Source of the DNA: Albidovulum sp.
GTDB lineage: Bacteria; Pseudomonadota; Alphaproteobacteria; Rhodobacterales; Rhodobacteraceae
Reading direction: 5' to 3'
Assembly: GCA_020637635.1 (NCBI GenBank)
Contig: JACKKB010000004.1
Location: forward strand, 1 to 64,000
Length of the DNA: 64,000 nt
Part shown: positions 25,063 through 33,349 of the stretch, one piece after another
Position numbering within the stretch: position 1 is the stretch's first letter
Layout of the letters: every line of letters starts with the position of its first letter
Made by a program: the position numbers and the translations under genes
The notes under the pieces: generated by a model
What the model was told of the DNA's origin: nothing
The model's input: the letters and a program-made list of their open reading frames with translations, nothing else
Database searches by the model: none

Positions 25063-25642
25063 ATCCCAACTCCTCTCTGCGTCCTGCCAACGCCGCCGCA
25101 AGCGTCCGCTTGCCGCGCGCGATCAGGCTCTCGACCGCCTCGACGCCCACCTCCATGATCTCGGCGATCTCGGGGTTGCCGAGACCTTCGAGATGGCGCA
25201 ACACCACCGCCTGACGCTGCCGCTCGGGCAGATCCATCAGTGCCGCCTCCAGTGCCCGCGCCCGCGCCGTCTCGGTCAACCGCTCCTCGGGCCCGGGGGC
25301 CGGGTCGCTGGGTTCGGGCGCCGCATCGAGGGGAACCGTGCGGCGCCGGCGGATGCGGTCGATAGCGAGGTTGGAGACGACCCGGTAGAGCCATGTCGAG
25401 ACCCGCGCCCCCTCGTCTCGCCAGTCGCCGGCATGGCGCCAGAGCCGGATCATCGCGTCCTGCGCGACATCCTCGGCCTCGGCCGCGTCCCCCAGCATCC
25501 TCAGAGCGACGCGGTAGGCCAGCGGCGCCATCCGTCCGCTCAGATCCCGCGCCGCAAGCCGATCGCCGGACGCGAAGCGCCGCAGAAGCGCCTCGTCGTC
25601 TTCCTCGGGGTCGAGGGCGTGCTGTCGGGACCGAGCGGGCAT
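25049..25642 (-). CDS. ECF-family RNA polymerase sigma factor
   Basis: This 197-residue sigma factor has region 2 (YRVALRMLGDAAEAEDVAQD, then WLYRVVSNLAIDRIRRRR) and region 4 (LPERQRQAVVLRHLEGLGN, then ESLIARGKRTLAAAL). It lacks regions 1 and 3, as ECF sigmas do. It is followed by a membrane protein and a periplasmic sensor-like protein with overlapping frames, resembling CnrYXH-type metal- or stress-responsive units. No autoregulated promoter could be recognised with confidence upstream. Confidence 0.9.
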   Translation of the reverse strand: MPARSRQHALDPEEDDEALLRRFASGDRLAARDLSGRMAPLAYRVALRMLGDAAEAEDVAQDAMIRLWRHAGDWRDEGARVSTWLYRVVSNLAIDRIRRRRTVPLDAAPEPSDPAPGPEERLTETARARALEAALMDLPERQRQAVVLRHLEGLGNPEIAEIMEVGVEAVESLIARGKRTLAAALAGRREELGYGDA

Positions 25643-25732
25643 GTCTGAGGCCTAGTCGCTTTTCGCACCGTTGGCGAGCCCCGGGGTGAGCGGCCGCCGG
25701 AAGGCGGCCGCCCGTCAGGGCGCAATGAGCGC

Positions 25733-26365
25733 TCAGTTGCGCCAGCCGCGCCAGAAGCCGCCATGCTCATGTCCGCCGTCGCCGTCATGGCCTTCGCCAT
25801 CGCGGCCCCAGCCGCGACCCTGCCGGTCCTGCATCTTCGCCCGCGCGGCATCGACCTCGGCCTGGCTCATCGCGCCGTCGCCATCGCTGTCGAGCATGGC
25901 GAAGATCCGTGTCTGCATCGGCGGCATCAGCGCCTCGTCGACCGATACCTTGCCGTCGCCGTCGGCATCGAGCATCTCGATACGTTCGGCGGCCATCTTC
26001 TCGATCCCCGGCTTCATCGTTGCGACCATGTGATCGGCCAGTTCCTGGCCGGTGATCAGCCCGTCGCCATCGGCATCGAGCCCGGCGCTGCGCGACAGGC
26101 GAAAGGCCTTCAGTTCCTCTGCCGTGATCTTGCCGTCGCCGTCGGCATCGATGGCGGCGAAGTCGAACCCCATGGCCCCGCCCATCTGCGGGCCCATCAT
26201 GCCCTCATCCATCCGCGGGCCCATACCCTGGCCCATACCCTGGCCCATACCCTGGCCCATACCCATCATCCCGCCCTTCTCGAACGCCGAAACACCAAGC
26301 GGCACGGCCAGAACGGCGGTGCCGAGAAGGAGTGCGGCGAGGGCCATCTTGCTACGCTCGGTCAT
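25733..26365 (-). CDS. exported EF-hand calcium-binding protein
   Basis: This 210-residue protein has a signal peptide (ALAALLLGTAVLAVPLGVSA). A Met/Gly-rich stretch of repeated MGQG follows, then four EF-hand loops: DADGDGKITAEE, DADGDGLITGQE, DADGDGKVSVDE and DSDGDGAMSQAE. The C-terminal tail is rich in Gly, His and Asp (GEGHDGDGGHEHGGFWRGW). It should bind calcium in the periplasm or outside the cell. It sits just upstream of the ECF unit on the same strand with about 90 bp between them, and may belong to the same stress response. Confidence 0.85.
   Translation of the reverse strand: MTERSKMALAALLLGTAVLAVPLGVSAFEKGGMMGMGQGMGQGMGQGMGPRMDEGMMGPQMGGAMGFDFAAIDADGDGKITAEELKAFRLSRSAGLDADGDGLITGQELADHMVATMKPGIEKMAAERIEMLDADGDGKVSVDEALMPPMQTRIFAMLDSDGDGAMSQAEVDAARAKMQDRQGRGWGRDGEGHDGDGGHEHGGFWRGWRN
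26221..26265. repeat. 12-bp tandem repeat coding for MGQG units
   Basis: Three perfect copies of CCATACCCTGGC plus most of a fourth, in frame on the minus strand, code for Met-Gly-Gln-Gly repeats after the signal peptide of the EF-hand protein. The copy number could vary between strains. Confidence 0.8.
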
Positions 26366-26547
26366 CTGTCTTCCTCTCGTTTGGACAGCGCGGCCGCGGC
26401 CTGCGCCCTTGATGCCGATGAAACGCCGGAAAGGCGGATTTCCGTCGCGCCTTTGCGCGATACTGCCGCAGCCCGGCCCGACCGCCGCTCGAGGCTTTCA
26501 AAACCGCGCAACTCGCGCTATCTCTGCGCGGCGACACAGGAGCCCAC

Positions 26548-27006
26548 ATGACCGACGTTTCCCTTTCCACCGAGGCCGCCCTGCCCGATGCCGCCCCGCC
26601 CGAGGCCGCCCTGCCCAAGACCGCCCTGCCCAAGACCGAGCGCCCGACGCGCCCGGCAATGCTGCGCGGCTGGCGCCGCTGCTGCCCGGCCTGCGGCCAG
26701 GGCCGCCTGATGCAGGGTTTCCTGAAGGTGGCCGATCACTGCCCGGCCTGCGGCGAAGAGCTCTTTCACCAGCGCGCCGACGACGGGCCGGCCTATTTCA
26801 CCATCCTCATCGTCGGCCACCTGATGGCCCCGCTTCTGTTGTGGAGCTACTTCTACTTCCTGCCCTCGCCGGTGACGCTGTCGACGACCTTCGCGGCCGG
26901 CTGCGTGGTGCTGTCGCTCTATCTTCTGCCGCGCATCAAGGGGGCGATGGTGGCGCTGCAGTGGGCCAGGCGGATGCATGGCTTCGGCGGCGGACCCGAT
27001 GTCTGA
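26548..27006 (+). CDS. DUF983 family membrane protein
   Basis: This 152-residue protein has an Ala/Pro-rich N-terminus with a duplicated ALPKT segment. A zinc-ribbon-like pair follows (RRCCPACGQGRLM and CPACGEELF), then two transmembrane helices (ILIVGHLMAPLLLWSYFYF and the following FAAGCVVLSLYLLPRI). This is the DUF983 pattern, of unknown function. Its 3' end overlaps the NUDIX gene by 8 bp. Confidence 0.8.
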   Translation: MTDVSLSTEAALPDAAPPEAALPKTALPKTERPTRPAMLRGWRRCCPACGQGRLMQGFLKVADHCPACGEELFHQRADDGPAYFTILIVGHLMAPLLLWSYFYFLPSPVTLSTTFAAGCVVLSLYLLPRIKGAMVALQWARRMHGFGGGPDV

Positions 27007-27694
27007 CACCGCCTCAGGCGCGCGCGCCCCGGACGCGATCCGCGACGCGATCCGTGACGCGGCAACGGTGATCCTGTTGCGCCGCGACGGCGATGAGCCG
27101 CGAGTCCTGATGGGCCAGCGCGGCGCCGGCGCGGCCTTCATGCCCAGCAAATACGTCTTCCCCGGGGGCGCGGTCGATCCCGAAGACGCGCTCGTCCCCT
27201 TCGGCTCGGAGCTCGTGCCGCTCTGCGCCCGCCGCCTCGGCGCGGCCGCGTCCGCGCTCGCGGCCAGTGCGATCCGCGAGCTTTGGGAGGAGACCGGCCT
27301 CGTGCTCGGCACGGCCGGCAGCTGGCCCGGCCCCGCACCCGCAGCCTGGCAGGGATTTGCCGACCTGAACCTCCTGCCCGCCGCGGCCCCGCTCCGCTTC
27401 GTCTTTCGGGCGATCACGCCGCAGGGGCGTCCGCGCCGCTTCGACGCGAGGTTCTTCCTTGCCGACGCCGCGGCGATCGCCGGCGATCTCGACGATTTCT
27501 CCGGCGCCTCGGACGAGCTTGGCCACCTGCACTGGGTCCCGCTTCGCGCGGCGCGCGAGCTGAACCTGCCCTTCATTACCGAGGTGGTGCTCGGCGAGGT
27601 CGCAGCCGCTCTCGCCACCCCCGCCGCTGAAGATCACGGCATCGCCTTCTTCGACAATTCCGGCCCGGTGCCCGCCTTCCGCCGCCTCGCCTAG
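26999..27694 (+). CDS. NUDIX hydrolase
   Basis: This 231-residue protein has the NUDIX core. A GGAVDPED strand leads into the box, with SAIRELWEETGLVLG as the REXXEE part (RELWEE). The insertion between the Gly and RELWEE is longer than in MutT, as in the NUDT7/NUDT19-like CoA and acyl-CoA diphosphatases. The substrate is therefore uncertain but could be a CoA derivative. ATG 26999 overlaps DUF983. Its TAG stop shares bases with the TAG of the convergent EamA gene. Confidence 0.8.
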   Translation: MSDTASGARAPDAIRDAIRDAATVILLRRDGDEPRVLMGQRGAGAAFMPSKYVFPGGAVDPEDALVPFGSELVPLCARRLGAAASALAASAIRELWEETGLVLGTAGSWPGPAPAAWQGFADLNLLPAAAPLRFVFRAITPQGRPRRFDARFFLADAAAIAGDLDDFSGASDELGHLHWVPLRAARELNLPFITEVVLGEVAAALATPAAEDHGIAFFDNSGPVPAFRRLA

Positions 27695-28590
27695 GCGCGA
27701 CCGTAGCCAAGCACGATCGCGATCACCGACAGCACGACAAGCGCGATCCCGGCGGCCTCGCGCCGCCGCAGCCTCTCGCCGAAGACAAGCGAGGCGGCCA
27801 TCACCGTGAAGACGATCTCGATCTGGCCGAGCGCGCGCACATGCGCCGCGTTCTGCAGCGCGAAGGCGGCGAACCAGCCGAGCGACCCGAGCATCCCGGT
27901 GAGCCCGACAAGCGCCGTGCGCCGCCAGCGGCCGATGACGCGGCCCAGCTCTCCGGGTTCGCGCCAGACGAGCCAGAGCCCCATGGCGATCGACTGGAAG
28001 GCGGTCGCCGCCGCCAGCGCCAGAACGGCGCGCAGGAGATAGGGCAAGGGCTCGAGCGCCAGCGTCGCGCCCCGGTAGCCGATCGCCGAAATCCCGAAGA
28101 GCCCGCCCGCCAGCACACCGTAAAGCGCCGGCCGTCCAAGAAGCGGCGCCCCCGGCTCGGGGCTGCGCGACAGGAGGAGCACCCCGACAAGCCCGATGCC
28201 GATGGCCATCCAGCCGAAGGGGCTCACCGCCTCGCCGAGCATCAGCGCCGAAAAGAGCGCGACCTGAACCGTCTCGGTCTTGGTGAAGGCGACACCGACG
28301 GCGAAGTTGCGCAGCGAGAAGAGCGCAACCGTGAGGAATGTCGCGACGATCTGCCCGGTCGCGCCGAGGACGACATAGAAGAAGAAGCCGGCCCCGGGCG
28401 CGGGCAGGGCCGTTGCCGTGCCGGCCAGTCCGCCGAATGCGAGCGTGACGGCGAGCGGTGCGGCAAAGAGGAACCGCGAAAAGGTGGCCCCTCCGGTCGA
28501 CAGCCCCGCACCCTTCAGCTGCTTTTGCAGCATGAAGCGCAGCGTCTGCATCGCCGCGGCGGCAAGCGTGAAGATCACCCAAAGGCTCAT
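27691..28590 (-). CDS. DMT/EamA-family transporter
   Basis: This 299-residue integral membrane protein has about ten helices. It starts SLWVIFTLAAAAMQTLRFML and ends with a short basic tail. The conserved late segment QIEIVFTVMAASLVFGERL is typical of EamA domains. ATG 28590 has GAAGGG close upstream and is preferred over the GTG at 28605. The protein exports or imports a small metabolite; the substrate is unknown. The gene ends within the stop codon of the convergent NUDIX gene. Confidence 0.8.
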   Translation of the reverse strand: MSLWVIFTLAAAAMQTLRFMLQKQLKGAGLSTGGATFSRFLFAAPLAVTLAFGGLAGTATALPAPGAGFFFYVVLGATGQIVATFLTVALFSLRNFAVGVAFTKTETVQVALFSALMLGEAVSPFGWMAIGIGLVGVLLLSRSPEPGAPLLGRPALYGVLAGGLFGISAIGYRGATLALEPLPYLLRAVLALAAATAFQSIAMGLWLVWREPGELGRVIGRWRRTALVGLTGMLGSLGWFAAFALQNAAHVRALGQIEIVFTVMAASLVFGERLRRREAAGIALVVLSVIAIVLGYGRA

Positions 28591-28626
28591 GCGCCCTTCT
28601 GTCACGCCGCCCCGGCCGGGGGAAGC

Positions 28627-29526
28627 CTAGCGTTGCGGGCGCAGGGGGTGCGGCACCGGATCCTTGGCGCGCAGGAAATAGCGCCGGAAAACCTCGCCAT
28701 AGGAGGAGAAGCGGTAGCCGTCATTGCGCCGCAGATACTCCTCGCGCCGCGCCGCGTAGAGGGCGGGCAGCTTGTACCAGGCAAGGTTCGGCTTGCTGTG
28801 ATGGACGATGTGCAGGTTGTTGTTGAGAAACAGGAACGGCAGCACCGCGCCTCCTTCGACGACGACCGACCGGCCGCGCGCCAGTTCATGCGCCCGATGT
28901 TCGAGGAAGGTGCGGATCTTGAGGATCGAGAAGCCGCCATAGGCAGCGGCGAGGTAGAGCCAGACCGGCATGGCCGCGATCTCGGCGATCCACCACAGGA
29001 CCGGCATCAGTCCGATGACATGGAGCGCCCAGTCCCGCATGATCGCCCGATCCCCATCCCGCAGCGCGCGATAATCGCCGCGCAGAAGGGCCGCGATCGA
29101 GATCGCGGGCCCGAACAGCATCCGGCCGGCCAGCGAGTTGTTGATCCTGAGCAGCATCTGCACCGCCCACGGCAGCCGCGCCCAGACGACCGGGTCGAGG
29201 TAGTTCGACTCCGGATCGTCATAGGGGTCGGTCAGATGTTCGTCCCGGTGATGGGCAAGATGCATGTCGCGGAACCGCCCGTAGGGAAAGCACAGCCCCA
29301 GCGGCAGGAAGACCAACGCCTCGTTCAGCATGCGCGAGCGGAACGGATGGCCGTGCAGCACCTCGTGCTGGAGCGAGGAATGGAGCGTGATCGCAAGCAC
29401 CGTCACGACGAAGCCCAGGGGCAGCCAGAGCGCGGCAAGCGCGGTCGTGCCGAGACCCCAGGCGAGGTAGCAGAGCGCGATCAGGATCAGCGTCGGCCAC
29501 TCGATTTCCCGGCTGCGCTCAGACAT
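28627..29526 (-). CDS. membrane fatty-acid desaturase family protein
   Basis: This 299-residue di-iron membrane enzyme has the three histidine boxes: LHSSLQHEVLHGHP, MHLAHHRDEHLTD and NNNLHIVHHSKPN. Hydrophobic helices lie between them. Members introduce double bonds or hydroxyl groups into acyl chains or carotenoids; here a lipid desaturase is the simplest reading. ATG 29526 overlaps the upstream DUF2061 gene by 8 bp. The pair is divergent from an XRE regulator with an inverted repeat between them. Confidence 0.82.
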   Translation of the reverse strand: MSERSREIEWPTLILIALCYLAWGLGTTALAALWLPLGFVVTVLAITLHSSLQHEVLHGHPFRSRMLNEALVFLPLGLCFPYGRFRDMHLAHHRDEHLTDPYDDPESNYLDPVVWARLPWAVQMLLRINNSLAGRMLFGPAISIAALLRGDYRALRDGDRAIMRDWALHVIGLMPVLWWIAEIAAMPVWLYLAAAYGGFSILKIRTFLEHRAHELARGRSVVVEGGAVLPFLFLNNNLHIVHHSKPNLAWYKLPALYAARREEYLRRNDGYRFSSYGEVFRRYFLRAKDPVPHPLRPQR

Positions 29527-29725
29527 GGCGCCGCCCCCAGGAAATCCGCGCCCAGACCCGTTCGTAAAGGATGTAGCTGACAAGCCCGATCCCGGTGTTG
29601 ATGAACGCCATGGCGCCGCCCACCGCCGCCGATCCGGTCATCGCGAAGCCCACGAGGGCCATCATCACAAGGCCCAGCGCGTTCCACAGAACAGCTTTCA
29701 AGATCGTGCGTTTGCCGGTTTCCAT
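29519..29725 (-). CDS. DUF2061 family small membrane protein
   Basis: This 68-residue protein has two hydrophobic helices (AVLWNALGLVMMALVGFAMT and a second ending in GLVSYILYERVW). It matches the small DUF2061 membrane family, whose function is not established. It is translationally coupled to the desaturase by an 8-bp overlap and probably supports it or the membrane lipid response. Confidence 0.8.
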   Translation of the reverse strand: METGKRTILKAVLWNALGLVMMALVGFAMTGSAAVGGAMAFINTGIGLVSYILYERVWARISWGRRHV

Positions 29726-29786
29726 TCTGCTTCCTTCCCCTCGCTTTCAGCTAACGCGAAGAGGGTCGGGTCGCGAATTCCGAATA

Positions 29787-29805
29787 TGATTAACATTTCT
29801 AATCA
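29787..29805. promoter_or_regulatory. inverted repeat operator between DUF2061-desaturase and XRE regulator
   Basis: TGATTA-N7-TAATCA is a perfect inverted repeat in a strikingly AT-rich 50-bp patch, 20 bp before the XRE start. It is positioned to act on both divergent promoters. The XRE protein is the natural candidate to bind it. Confidence 0.5.
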
Positions 29806-29825
29806 AATGTCATATTTATAACCAC

Positions 29826-30710
29826 ATGCAGAGCAATATCGACAAGCGCGACCGTGCCGGCCTGTTCCGTGACCGTCTCAGCCGGGCGATGGCGGAAAAG
29901 GAGATCAGCCAGAGCGGGCTGGCCCGCCGCGTCGGGGTCGACCGCTCGACCATCTCGCAGCTTCTGACCGGACAGGGCGCGCGGCTGCCGAATGCGCAGG
30001 TGGTGGCCGAATGCGCCGCGGCGCTCGGGGTTTCGGCCGACTGGCTCCTCGGGCTGACCGAGCGGCCCGAACGGCTCGCCGATCTTCTGGCCACCTCGCT
30101 CAGCATGACCGAGGCGCCCCGCGCACTCATCGACGAGACGATATTCGCCTGGCACCAGGAGGCGGCCGGCTACAAGATCCGCCATGTCCCGGCGACGCTG
30201 CCCGACATGCTCAAGACCCGCGCCATGCTGCGCTGGGAATACGAACCGCAGCTTGGCCGCACCGCCGATCAGGCGATCGGCGCCTCGGAGGACCGGCTGG
30301 CGCTCATGTCGCGCTCGGGATCGGACTACGAGATCGCGCTGCCCGAACACGAGATCGCCGCCTTCGTCCGCGCCGAGGGCTACTATCGCGATCTGCCGGC
30401 CGAGGTCCGCTCCGACCAGATCGCCCGCTTCCACACGCTCTACCGCGAGCTCTATCCGAAGCTCCGCATCTACGTCTTCGACGCGCGTCGGGTCTTCTCC
30501 TCGCCGCTGACGATCTTCGGTCCGCTTCTCGCGGTCCTCTATCTCGGGCGCCATTACCTCGCGTTCCGCGACAGCGCCCGCGTCGCCGGGTTCACTGCCC
30601 ATTTCGACTGGCTGGTGCGCGAGGCCGAGGTCGGCGCGCGCGACTTTCCGTCGCTGCTCGACGCGCTTGCCGCCGGTGCTCAGGGCGTCACGAGCGCTGC
30701 CGGATCGTAG
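29826..30710 (+). CDS. XRE-family transcriptional regulator
   Basis: This 294-residue regulator has an N-terminal XRE helix-turn-helix (ISQSGLARRVGVDRSTISQL, then ALGVSADWLLGL). A long C-terminal domain of unknown ligand specificity follows (LRIYVFDARRVFSSPLTIF, ending near GFTAHFDWLVREAEVGARD). It is divergent from the DUF2061-desaturase pair with the inverted repeat between them, so control of desaturation is the likely role. Its last 31 bp overlap the end of the convergent lipocalin gene. Confidence 0.85.
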   Translation: MQSNIDKRDRAGLFRDRLSRAMAEKEISQSGLARRVGVDRSTISQLLTGQGARLPNAQVVAECAAALGVSADWLLGLTERPERLADLLATSLSMTEAPRALIDETIFAWHQEAAGYKIRHVPATLPDMLKTRAMLRWEYEPQLGRTADQAIGASEDRLALMSRSGSDYEIALPEHEIAAFVRAEGYYRDLPAEVRSDQIARFHTLYRELYPKLRIYVFDARRVFSSPLTIFGPLLAVLYLGRHYLAFRDSARVAGFTAHFDWLVREAEVGARDFPSLLDALAAGAQGVTSAAGS

Positions 30711-31192
30711 CCGTTGAACGCCAGCACCCGGCGCGCGGCCTCCAAGAGGTCGGGCCGAACCGTCGGCGTGCGTGACAGCACCCGCGCGAAGGCGCCCGAG
30801 GGCGTGCCGATCACCGCGACCCGGTAGTCGGCATCGACCCAGAGCACCCAGAGCTCCTCGCGCCGGCCGGCGACGCTGCGGGTGATCCGGCCCGGGCCGG
30901 TCACCGTGGCGGAGGCGGCGAAGGCGCGCGCGCCCATCGGCCCGCAGTAGGTCCCGGTCACGTCGTAGCGCCCCGGCCCCGACAGAACCCAGGTTTCGGC
31001 AAGCGGGCCGCAGCGCGCCTCGTCACCAAGGCTCGCCGCCAGCTGCCAGACATCGCCGAAGCGCGCCGGCTCGAAGGCCACCGCGGACGAGATCGGCGCG
31101 GCGGCGTTTCGGTTGCCCGTTGGTGCGCCCGCCTCGCAGCCGGCAAGCGCGAGGGCCGCGCAAAGCCCGATGAGGTGTGAACGCAGCGACAT
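30680..31192 (-). CDS. lipocalin-like lipoprotein
   Basis: This 170-residue protein has a lipoprotein signal ending in the lipobox LALAGC. A lipocalin-type barrel follows (FGDVWQLAASLGDE, WVLWVDADYRVAVIGTPSG, NGYDPAAL). Bacterial lipocalins such as Blc sit in the outer membrane and bind lipids. ATG 31192 is chosen because the far longer open frame upstream is antisense to other genes. The 3' end overlaps the XRE gene by 31 bp. With the adjacent desaturase genes a membrane-lipid theme is suggested. Confidence 0.8.
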   Translation of the reverse strand: MSLRSHLIGLCAALALAGCEAGAPTGNRNAAAPISSAVAFEPARFGDVWQLAASLGDEARCGPLAETWVLSGPGRYDVTGTYCGPMGARAFAASATVTGPGRITRSVAGRREELWVLWVDADYRVAVIGTPSGAFARVLSRTPTVRPDLLEAARRVLAFNGYDPAALVTP

Positions 31193-31294
31193 GGGCACTC
31201 CGGCGACCTGAACCACCGACGCCACCCTCGCCGAGCCGGAGGGCGAGCGCAAGGCGACTTGCCGCGCGTCGCTGGACGAAATACGAAACTCTGG

Positions 31295-32281
31295 ATGAAA
31301 AGCGAAACGCCCCTCTTCGCGCGTGACCCCGCGCCGCTCGCCGTCGCGATCCTGGTGATGGTCGAGACCAATGCACTGTCGCTCGCCGCCGCGGTCGATC
31401 CGATGCGGGCCGCCAACCGCCGCGCGGGGCGCCGGCTCTTCACCTGGCGCTACTACTCGGCGACGGGCGGTCCGGTGCCGCTCACGGCCGGCTTCGAGAT
31501 CGCGACCGAAGCCCTGCCCGAGCGGTTGCCGGCCGAGGTGCTGATGATCGTCGCGGGGTTCAGGCTTGCCGAACAGGCGACGCCGCCGCTGCTGGTGCGG
31601 CTCCGCCGCAACGCACCGCAGCTCAGGGCGATGATCGGCATCGACGGCGGCGCCTGGTTCCTGGCGCTGGCCGGGCTGCTCGACGGCCATGCCGCGACGG
31701 TGCACTGGGAAGACCTCGAAAGTTTCGCCGAACGGTTTCCGGCGATCGATGTGCGGCGCGACCGCTACGTCATCTCCGGCCGGCGGGTGACGGCGGGCGG
31801 GGCCGCGCCGGCGCTCGACATGATGCTGGAACTGATCGCCAGCCGCTGGGGCAGCGAACTGGCGCTGCGCGTCTCGGGCGCGCTCGTCTACGATCCGGCA
31901 CAGGATGCGGCCGCGCCGCAGACCGCGGTTCCCTCCGCCCGCATCGGCCGCAGCGATCCCGCGCTGGCGCGGGCCGTGGCGCTGATGGAGGAAAGTCTCG
32001 AGGCACCGCTCAAGGTGGCCGAGATCGCGCGCCGCATCGGGCTGTCGCAGCGCCGGCTCGAGATGCTCTTCGCGCAACGGCTCGGGACCAGCCCGGGGCG
32101 GTTCTTCCTCGACCTGCGGCTTGACGAGGCGCGCCGGCTCATCACCGACACCCGCCTGCCGCTTGGCGAGGTGGCGCTGCGCACCGGCTTCGGCGCGCAA
32201 TCGGCCTTTGCACGCGCCTTCCGCGCCCGGTTCGGCAGCCGCGCCTCGGCACTGCGCCGCCGCGCTTCGGCGCCCGGCTGA
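31295..32281 (+). CDS. GlxA-family AraC-type transcriptional regulator
   Basis: This 328-residue protein has an N-terminal DJ-1/PfpI-like amidotransferase domain (VAILVMVETNALSLAAAVDP, MIGIDGGAWFLALAGLLDG). A C-terminal AraC double HTH follows (VAEIARRIGLSQRRLEMLF, VALRTGFGAQSAFARAFRAR). This is the GlxA/GbdR layout, often linked to quaternary amines or arginine. ATG 31295 is preferred to the TTG at 31259, although the ribosome site is weak. Its target is not evident from the neighbours. Confidence 0.88.
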   Translation: MKSETPLFARDPAPLAVAILVMVETNALSLAAAVDPMRAANRRAGRRLFTWRYYSATGGPVPLTAGFEIATEALPERLPAEVLMIVAGFRLAEQATPPLLVRLRRNAPQLRAMIGIDGGAWFLALAGLLDGHAATVHWEDLESFAERFPAIDVRRDRYVISGRRVTAGGAAPALDMMLELIASRWGSELALRVSGALVYDPAQDAAAPQTAVPSARIGRSDPALARAVALMEESLEAPLKVAEIARRIGLSQRRLEMLFAQRLGTSPGRFFLDLRLDEARRLITDTRLPLGEVALRTGFGAQSAFARAFRARFGSRASALRRRASAPG

Positions 32282-32368
32282 GGCACGCGCCTTCGCCCAA
32301 GTCAGCGCTAAGGCTGGACAAGGAGGCCCCGCTTTGGGCAGAGAGGGGCAGGCAAGCCGGGGCGGAAC

Positions 32369-33349
32369 GTGACGGTCGATATCGAGCAACTGGCAGAGCG
32401 GGTGGCGGCGGGCGACCGGCGGGCGCTTGCCCGCGCGATCACGCTCGTCGAAAGCGCGCGCGCCGATCACCGTGCCGAGGCCGCCCGGCTCATCGCGCGG
32501 CTCGGGACGGCCCGGCAGGCGCTCCGCATCGGTCTTTCCGGCACCCCCGGCGTCGGCAAGTCGAGCTTCATCGAGACCTTCGGCATGATGCTGACCGGGC
32601 GCGGGCTGCGCGTCGCGGTTCTCGCCGTCGATCCCTCCTCGGCGCGCTCGGGCGGATCGATCCTCGGCGACAAGACGCGGATGGAACGGCTGTCGCGCGA
32701 TCCTCTCGCCTTCATCCGCCCCTCGCCCAGCCAGACCCATCTCGGCGGTGTCGCGCGGCGCACGCGCGAGGCGATCGCGCTCTGCGAGGCGGCCGGCTTC
32801 GATCTTGTCCTTGTCGAGACCGTGGGAGTCGGCCAGTCCGAGACGCTGGTGGCAGAGATGGTCGACATGTTCGTCCTGCTCCTGGCCCCCGCCGGCGGCG
32901 ACGAGTTGCAGGGCGTCAAGCGCGGCATCATGGAAATGGCCGACCTCATCCTCGTCAACAAGGCCGACGGCGCGCTGAAGGAAACCGCGACGCGGACCCG
33001 TGCCGATTATGCCGGTGCGCTCCGTCTCCTGCGCAAGCGGGCCGAGGACCCCGAGGGCTTTCCCCGCGCGATGTGCGTTTCCGCGGCCGAGGGCAGCGGC
33101 ATGGAGGAGACCTGGGCGGCGATGCAGTCGCTTGCAAGCTGGCGCCGCGAGAGCGGGCATTTCGCGACCCGCCGCGCCGGGCAGGCCCGCCACTGGTTCG
33201 AGGAAGAGGTGCGAGAGGGCCTCCTGGCGCGCCTGCGCACACCCGAGGCGCGGGCCCGGCTCGCCGCGGCGGGCGCGCGGGTGGTGGCAGGCGAAACCGG
33301 TGCCGCCGAGGCGGCCGCGGACTTTCTCGCCACGCTCGGGCCGGCATGA
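32369..33349 (+). CDS. meaB: methylmalonyl-CoA mutase-associated GTPase MeaB
   Basis: This 326-residue SIMIBI-class GTPase protects and reloads B12-dependent acyl-CoA mutases. Motifs: P-loop LSGTPGVGKSSF near residue 58, VDPSSARSGGSILGDKTRM, ETVGVGQSE and the base motif LVNKADG. Starts at GTG 32369. It is coupled to the next gene by ATGA. The mutase is elsewhere. Function links to propionyl-CoA use, as does prpE. Confidence 0.95.
   Translation: MTVDIEQLAERVAAGDRRALARAITLVESARADHRAEAARLIARLGTARQALRIGLSGTPGVGKSSFIETFGMMLTGRGLRVAVLAVDPSSARSGGSILGDKTRMERLSRDPLAFIRPSPSQTHLGGVARRTREAIALCEAAGFDLVLVETVGVGQSETLVAEMVDMFVLLLAPAGGDELQGVKRGIMEMADLILVNKADGALKETATRTRADYAGALRLLRKRAEDPEGFPRAMCVSAAEGSGMEETWAAMQSLASWRRESGHFATRRAGQARHWFEEEVREGLLARLRTPEARARLAAAGARVVAGETGAAEAAADFLATLGPA

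Noticed and set aside
30680..33193. An 837-codon minus-strand frame over the lipocalin, GlxA and meaB region
   Set aside because: Only its last 170 codons (from ATG 31192) have a signal peptide and lipocalin features. The rest is antisense to GlxA and meaB.
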